A DNA stretch of 64,000 nt from assembly GCF_000243135.2 (NCBI RefSeq), contig NC_019903.1, positions 968,001-1,032,000 on the forward strand, in the 5' to 3' direction. Position 1 is the stretch's first letter, and each line of letters opens with the position of its first letter. This stretch comes from Desulfitobacterium dichloroeliminans LMG P-21439 (GTDB lineage Bacteria; Bacillota; Desulfitobacteriia; Desulfitobacteriales; Desulfitobacteriaceae). The position numbers were made by a program, and so were the translations under genes. Below are positions 61,011 to 64,000 of the stretch, piece after piece. Under the pieces are notes generated by a model that saw only the letters and a list, made by a program, of their open reading frames with translations, was not told where the DNA came from and searched no databases.

Positions 61011-61841
61011 CTAAATTCTTGGCATGTTCTTACCATAGAAAATCTCAGACATTTCCTTTTTGAGCTTTAGCTTGATTTTGCGTTTATCACCGATGGAAAG
61101 CTCTTTTTTAGCTGTACCAAAGAGGTAGTTGTCGAGATCGAAGTCCTTGATAATCATTTTAGTATGGAAGATATTTTCCTGAAAGACTGTGACATCGATC
61201 ATCTGGTAAATATCTCGATACTTCCGATTGATGTAATTTTGGATAGAATTAATCTTATGGTCAATGAAAACCTTTCTTCCGTCAACATCACGAGTGAATC
61301 CACGAACTCGATAATCGGCGACAACGATATCTGGACCAAAGCTTTCAATCAGAAAATTAAGGGCCTTCAGTGGGGAAATCTGCCCGCAGGTGGAGACATC
61401 AATATCCGCTCGGAAAGTGGATATTCCGCCGTGGGGATGGCTTTCAGGATAGGTGTGCACGGTGATATGGCTTTTATCCAAGTGGGCAACCACGGCATCG
61501 GGTAGAGGTACCTCTTTGCCCGTATACATGCGTTCGAGATGATTATCGTCCGGATGCTCAGGATCCATATGCTCTTCTGCAATGAGCATCGTTACACTAG
61601 CCCCTTGAGGGTCATAATCTTGCTTGGCGATATTTAAGATAGTGGCTCCGACGATACGGGCTACCTCAGTTGCGATATTGGTCAAGCGGTCTGCATTATA
61701 TTCCTCATCAATATATTGGATGTAAGCATCGCGATGTTCAGGAGTTTTAGCATAGCATATATCGTACATATTAAAGCTCAAAGTTTTGGTAAGATTATTA
61801 AACCCGTAGAGCTTTAGCCTTTTTATTGGTTTTACTTCCAA
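61011..61841 (-). CDS. speD: S-adenosylmethionine decarboxylase (E. coli type)
   Basis: A 276-residue proenzyme for spermidine synthesis. Self-cleavage between Lys123 and Ser124 ([17 protein letters not shown]) makes the pyruvoyl group on Ser124. Length and sequence fit the long class 1 type as in E. coli, not the short Bacillus type. TTG start 9 bases after GGGAGG. No speE lies beside it. Confidence 0.92.
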   Translation of the reverse strand: MEVKPIKRLKLYGFNNLTKTLSFNMYDICYAKTPEHRDAYIQYIDEEYNADRLTNIATEVARIVGATILNIAKQDYDPQGASVTMLIAEEHMDPEHPDDNHLERMYTGKEVPLPDAVVAHLDKSHITVHTYPESHPHGGISTFRADIDVSTCGQISPLKALNFLIESFGPDIVVADYRVRGFTRDVDGRKVFIDHKINSIQNYINRKYRDIYQMIDVTVFQENIFHTKMIIKDFDLDNYLFGTAKKELSIGDKRKIKLKLKKEMSEIFYGKNMPRI

Positions 61842-62159
61842 TCTCTATTTCCTCCCAACAGCTTATAAAAAGTAAATTATATACTGAATCAGACAATGAA
61901 TCTAATGGTACTTTCCCTAGAAAACCTACGAATTATTCCTAACTTAATATTATATGATGAGACTATGCTTTGGTTTTGAGGAAAAAGAAGGATAATCTTC
62001 CTATAGGAAAGAATAGATAAACTAAGATTTAGTCATTAAGAATACTATAATACAAGTTCCTTGCAGAGGCTAGTATTATTATTTAATATTTCCAGTGAGA
62101 TTGAAGATAATAGAATAAGACAGAAGCTGGAAAAAAGTTAAGGAATAAAGGAGGAAAAT
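61842..62159. other. Divergent region between speD and sodA
   Basis: A 318-base AT-rich region. A good TATAAT lies on the minus strand near 61876 for speD and one on the plus strand near 62046 for sodA. No operator, hairpin or ORF stands out. Confidence 0.4.
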
Positions 62160-62756
62160 ATGATGTCTCACCAACTCCCAGAACTACCCTATGCCTATAA
62201 TGCCTTGGAGCCTGTTTATGACGAGGCTACTGTGCGCCTCCATCATGACGCCCATCACAAAACCTACGTGGACGGGCTAAATAATGCAGAGGCCAAGCTT
62301 GCGGAAGCACGCGAAAAAGGAGATTTCTCCTTAGTTAAGCATTGGGAACGAGAATTGGCCTTCCATGGTTCCGGTCACCTACTGCACACCTTGTTCTGGA
62401 TGAACATGAGTCCTCAAGGTGGAAGAACCCCAAGCGACGCTTTAGCAGCGAGAATCAATCAAGATTTCAACTCTTTTGAGGGTTTTAAGAACCAATTCTC
62501 AGCAGCCGCCGTAGCCGTTGAAGGCTCAGGTTGGGCGGTCCTTGTCTGGAATCCAGAATTCCAGAAACTAGAGATATTACAAGCGGAAAAACACCAAAAC
62601 CTTACCCAATGGGGCGTAGCGCCACTTTTGACGGTGGATGTCTGGGAGCATGCTTATTATCTTAAATACCAGAATAAGCGAGCAGCTTGGGTAGAAGCTT
62701 GGTGGAGTCTTGTCAACTGGACGGATGTTGAAGAACGGTTTGCTAAGGTGAGATAA
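62160..62756 (+). CDS. sodA: Superoxide dismutase, Fe/Mn family
   Basis: A 198-residue cytoplasmic SOD. Metal ligands lie in LHHDAHHKTYV, FHGSGHLLHTLFW, and DVWEHAYYLKYQNKR (Asp and His). The metal used cannot be settled from sequence alone. ATG follows GGAGG. It is monocistronic with a strong terminator. Confidence 0.92.
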   Translation: MMSHQLPELPYAYNALEPVYDEATVRLHHDAHHKTYVDGLNNAEAKLAEAREKGDFSLVKHWERELAFHGSGHLLHTLFWMNMSPQGGRTPSDALAARINQDFNSFEGFKNQFSAAAVAVEGSGWAVLVWNPEFQKLEILQAEKHQNLTQWGVAPLLTVDVWEHAYYLKYQNKRAAWVEAWWSLVNWTDVEERFAKVR

Positions 62757-62782
62757 ATTATCCTGCGTTGACTCGAAAAACA

Positions 62783-62829
62783 GAAAGGATGCCCTTTCAG
62801 TTTAAACTGAAGGGGCATCCTTTCTGTTT
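62783..62829 (+). terminator. sodA terminator
   Basis: AGAAAGGATGCCC pairs with GGGCATCCTTTCT, with TTCAGTTT/AACTGAA pairing above, then TGTTTTTATT. Confidence 0.9.
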
Positions 62830-62901
62830 TTATTATATTATTAATCGATGCGGTCTTTTTAGGATTGAATGTGAAATCATCCCCGCCTTGGTAATCTTAA
62901 C

Positions 62902-62940
62902 TTAACAGTAACTTAACCTTAACTTCATTATAGTTTAACA
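62902..62940 (+). promoter_or_regulatory. Tandem Pho boxes upstream of phoP
   Basis: Hexamers TTAACA, TTAACC, TTCATT and TTAACA occur at exactly 11-base spacing (starts 62902, 62913, 62924, 62935), the arrangement of PhoP direct repeats. It implies phosphate-starvation autoregulation. Confidence 0.75.
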
Positions 62941-63012
62941 TGACCCAGATAATATGAGAGTATGAAAACTAAAGAAGTTATGCGCGACTAAGGGATGTTA
63001 GTGGAGGATGTC

Positions 63013-63717
63013 ATGGTGAAAATTTTACTCGTCGAAGATGATAAGATGATTCAAGAGCTTATCACTTTTAATCTTGAGCGGGAGGGGTATATCGTAGAAA
63101 CCGTTGATGAGGGAAAAAGTGCGTTGGAGTTTCTGAAAAAAGAGAAACCCGATCTGATTCTCTTGGACGTTATGCTGCCTGAGTTGGATGGCTTTGAAGT
63201 TTGTAAGGCTATTCGAGGAAATATCGAGACGGCAAACCTACCCATTATTATGCTGAGTGCCCGTGATGAAATTACAGATAAAGTAGTTGGTTTAGAACTG
63301 GGTGCTGATGACTATGTCACCAAACCATTCAGCACACAGGAATTGCTAGCGAGAATCAAAGCGAGGATACGCGAAGGAAAACGAAATTTATATCCCGAAC
63401 CGATTTCACTTGCTTGGGGAGATCTAGAGATTTGGCCGGAAAGTTATTTGGCAACGATTAGAGGAGAATACGTAACACTTACGGGTAAGGAATTTGAGCT
63501 GCTTTATCTTTTTATTAAACGCCCTAATCAAGTATTCAACCGAGAGTACCTCTTGCAGAAGGTTTGGGGATATACTATCAGTGGAGATACGAGAACCGTC
63601 GATGTCCATATTAGTAATCTGAGGAGTAAGCTCAAAGGCGTTGCACCCATTATTGAATCTGTACGGGGTGTAGGGTATCGTTTAGAAGGCAGTCCATCGA
63701 AGACCAAAAACGGCTAA
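63013..63717 (+). CDS. phoP: PhoB/PhoP-type response regulator
   Basis: A 234-residue OmpR-family regulator with acidic pocket ED at 8-9, phosphorylation site Asp52 (LILLDVMLP), Lys in DYVTKPFS and a winged-helix DNA-binding domain (YLLQKVWGYTISGDTRTVDVHIS-like). GGAGG lies 5 bases before the ATG at 63013 and 8 before the GTG at 63016; the ORF open from 62995 overlaps it. Pho boxes upstream and phoU downstream identify the phosphate system. No histidine kinase gene follows directly, unlike the usual phoPR pair. Confidence 0.88.
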   Translation: MVKILLVEDDKMIQELITFNLEREGYIVETVDEGKSALEFLKKEKPDLILLDVMLPELDGFEVCKAIRGNIETANLPIIMLSARDEITDKVVGLELGADDYVTKPFSTQELLARIKARIREGKRNLYPEPISLAWGDLEIWPESYLATIRGEYVTLTGKEFELLYLFIKRPNQVFNREYLLQKVWGYTISGDTRTVDVHISNLRSKLKGVAPIIESVRGVGYRLEGSPSKTKNG

Positions 63718-63819
63718 AACTTTACATTCGATGGTTTAAACATAGTATGGCCTGCACTTCTATACAAGTGCTAGGACTTGTTATCAGGTAACACAACTTA
63801 ATCAAAGGAGGAGCATAAA

Positions 63820-64000
63820 TTGAGTAATCGGAATGTATTTGATAATTCCTTGGAAGAGCTCAATCAAAAAGTATTTAGATTAGGCAAAATAGTAAATTCT
63901 CGGGTGGATGCTTCCATGCAATCTTTGGTTAAACAGGATTTAGAACTCGCCAATCAAGTGGTAACAGGAGATTTAGAAGTCAACGAAATTCAATCACAGA
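63820..64000 (+). CDS. phoU: PhoU phosphate regulatory protein (partial, cut by window end)
   Basis: A TTG start behind AAAGGAGGA opens a frame that runs off the window after 60 codons. MSNRNVFDNSLEELNQKV followed by LGKIVNSRVDASMQSL and LANQVVTGDLEVNEI is the start of the helical PhoU repeat. PhoU represses the Pho response when phosphate is ample. Confidence 0.8.
   Translation, partial: MSNRNVFDNSLEELNQKVFRLGKIVNSRVDASMQSLVKQDLELANQVVTGDLEVNEIQSQ

Noticed and set aside
1..64000. CRISPR arrays, tRNA or rRNA genes, prophage
   Set aside because: No regularly spaced repeats, no tRNA-like cloverleaf with CCA-type arms noticed, no rRNA signatures and no phage structural genes were seen.

Overview
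The window looks like chromosomal DNA of a strictly anaerobic, respiratory Firmicute, most like Desulfitobacterium (Peptococcaceae). This rests on strong AGGAGG-type ribosome binding sites, frequent TTG/GTG starts, several DMSO-reductase-family respiratory operons with NrfD-type anchors, a CooS-type protein, an FprA flavodiiron protein and a CGNR-free, Firmicute-type set of housekeeping genes. The genus is an inference from gene content; no rRNA or tRNA gene is present to confirm it.

Region 1 (1-10.2 kb) is mixed: a DedA membrane protein, a Y-family DNA polymerase behind an SOS box, a COG2509 flavoprotein, a Na+/proline-type symporter, a stand-alone CooS protein that lacks one C-cluster cysteine ligand, and an MFS exporter preceded by a 26-codon leader ORF and competing hairpins.

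Region 2 (10.2-24.5 kb) is a complete allantoin catabolism locus. A minus-strand block holds tartronate-semialdehyde reductase, hydroxypyruvate isomerase, glyoxylate carboligase, an NCS1 permease and two allantoinases. Around it lie allantoate amidohydrolase, a RidA protein, ureidoglycolate lyase, ureidoglycine aminohydrolase and a PucR regulator. Together they take allantoin to glyoxylate, ammonia and urea, and glyoxylate on to glycerate.

Region 3 (24.6-30.6 kb) holds single genes: fluoride channel, polysaccharide deacetylase, a potassium-channel-like membrane protein with an abnormal filter, FprA, ribosomal protein L25/Ctc, a hemolysin III protein and a C_GCAxxG_C_C protein.

Region 4 (30.6-59.3 kb) is an arsenic/oxyanion island. 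It carries three ArsR regulators, an ArsM fused to a CopZ-N-like Zn/[2Fe-2S] module, a second broken arsM start, ArsC, ACR3, a thioredoxin/CcdA pair, a double rhodanese lipoprotein and an ArsP-like permease with its small thioredoxin. It is framed by two respiratory modules of the same design: PhnD-like binding protein, HisKA_3 sensor kinase, NarL-type regulator, then Mo catalytic subunit, 4Fe-4S subunit, NrfD anchor and TorD chaperone. The minus-strand module (51.0-59.3 kb) is arsenate respiration (arrCAB plus chaperone). The plus-strand module (32.6-43.9 kb) has a different catalytic subunit of unknown substrate, gene order B-C-A-D, and an IS110-family element inserted between kinase and regulator.

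Region 5 (59.4-64 kb) has PspC and LiaF-like envelope-stress proteins, S-adenosylmethionine decarboxylase, superoxide dismutase, and a PhoP-type regulator behind tandem Pho boxes followed by the start of phoU, cut by the window edge. A roughly 150-base non-coding repeat occurs at 29.9 kb and 47.5 kb and is not explained by any gene.
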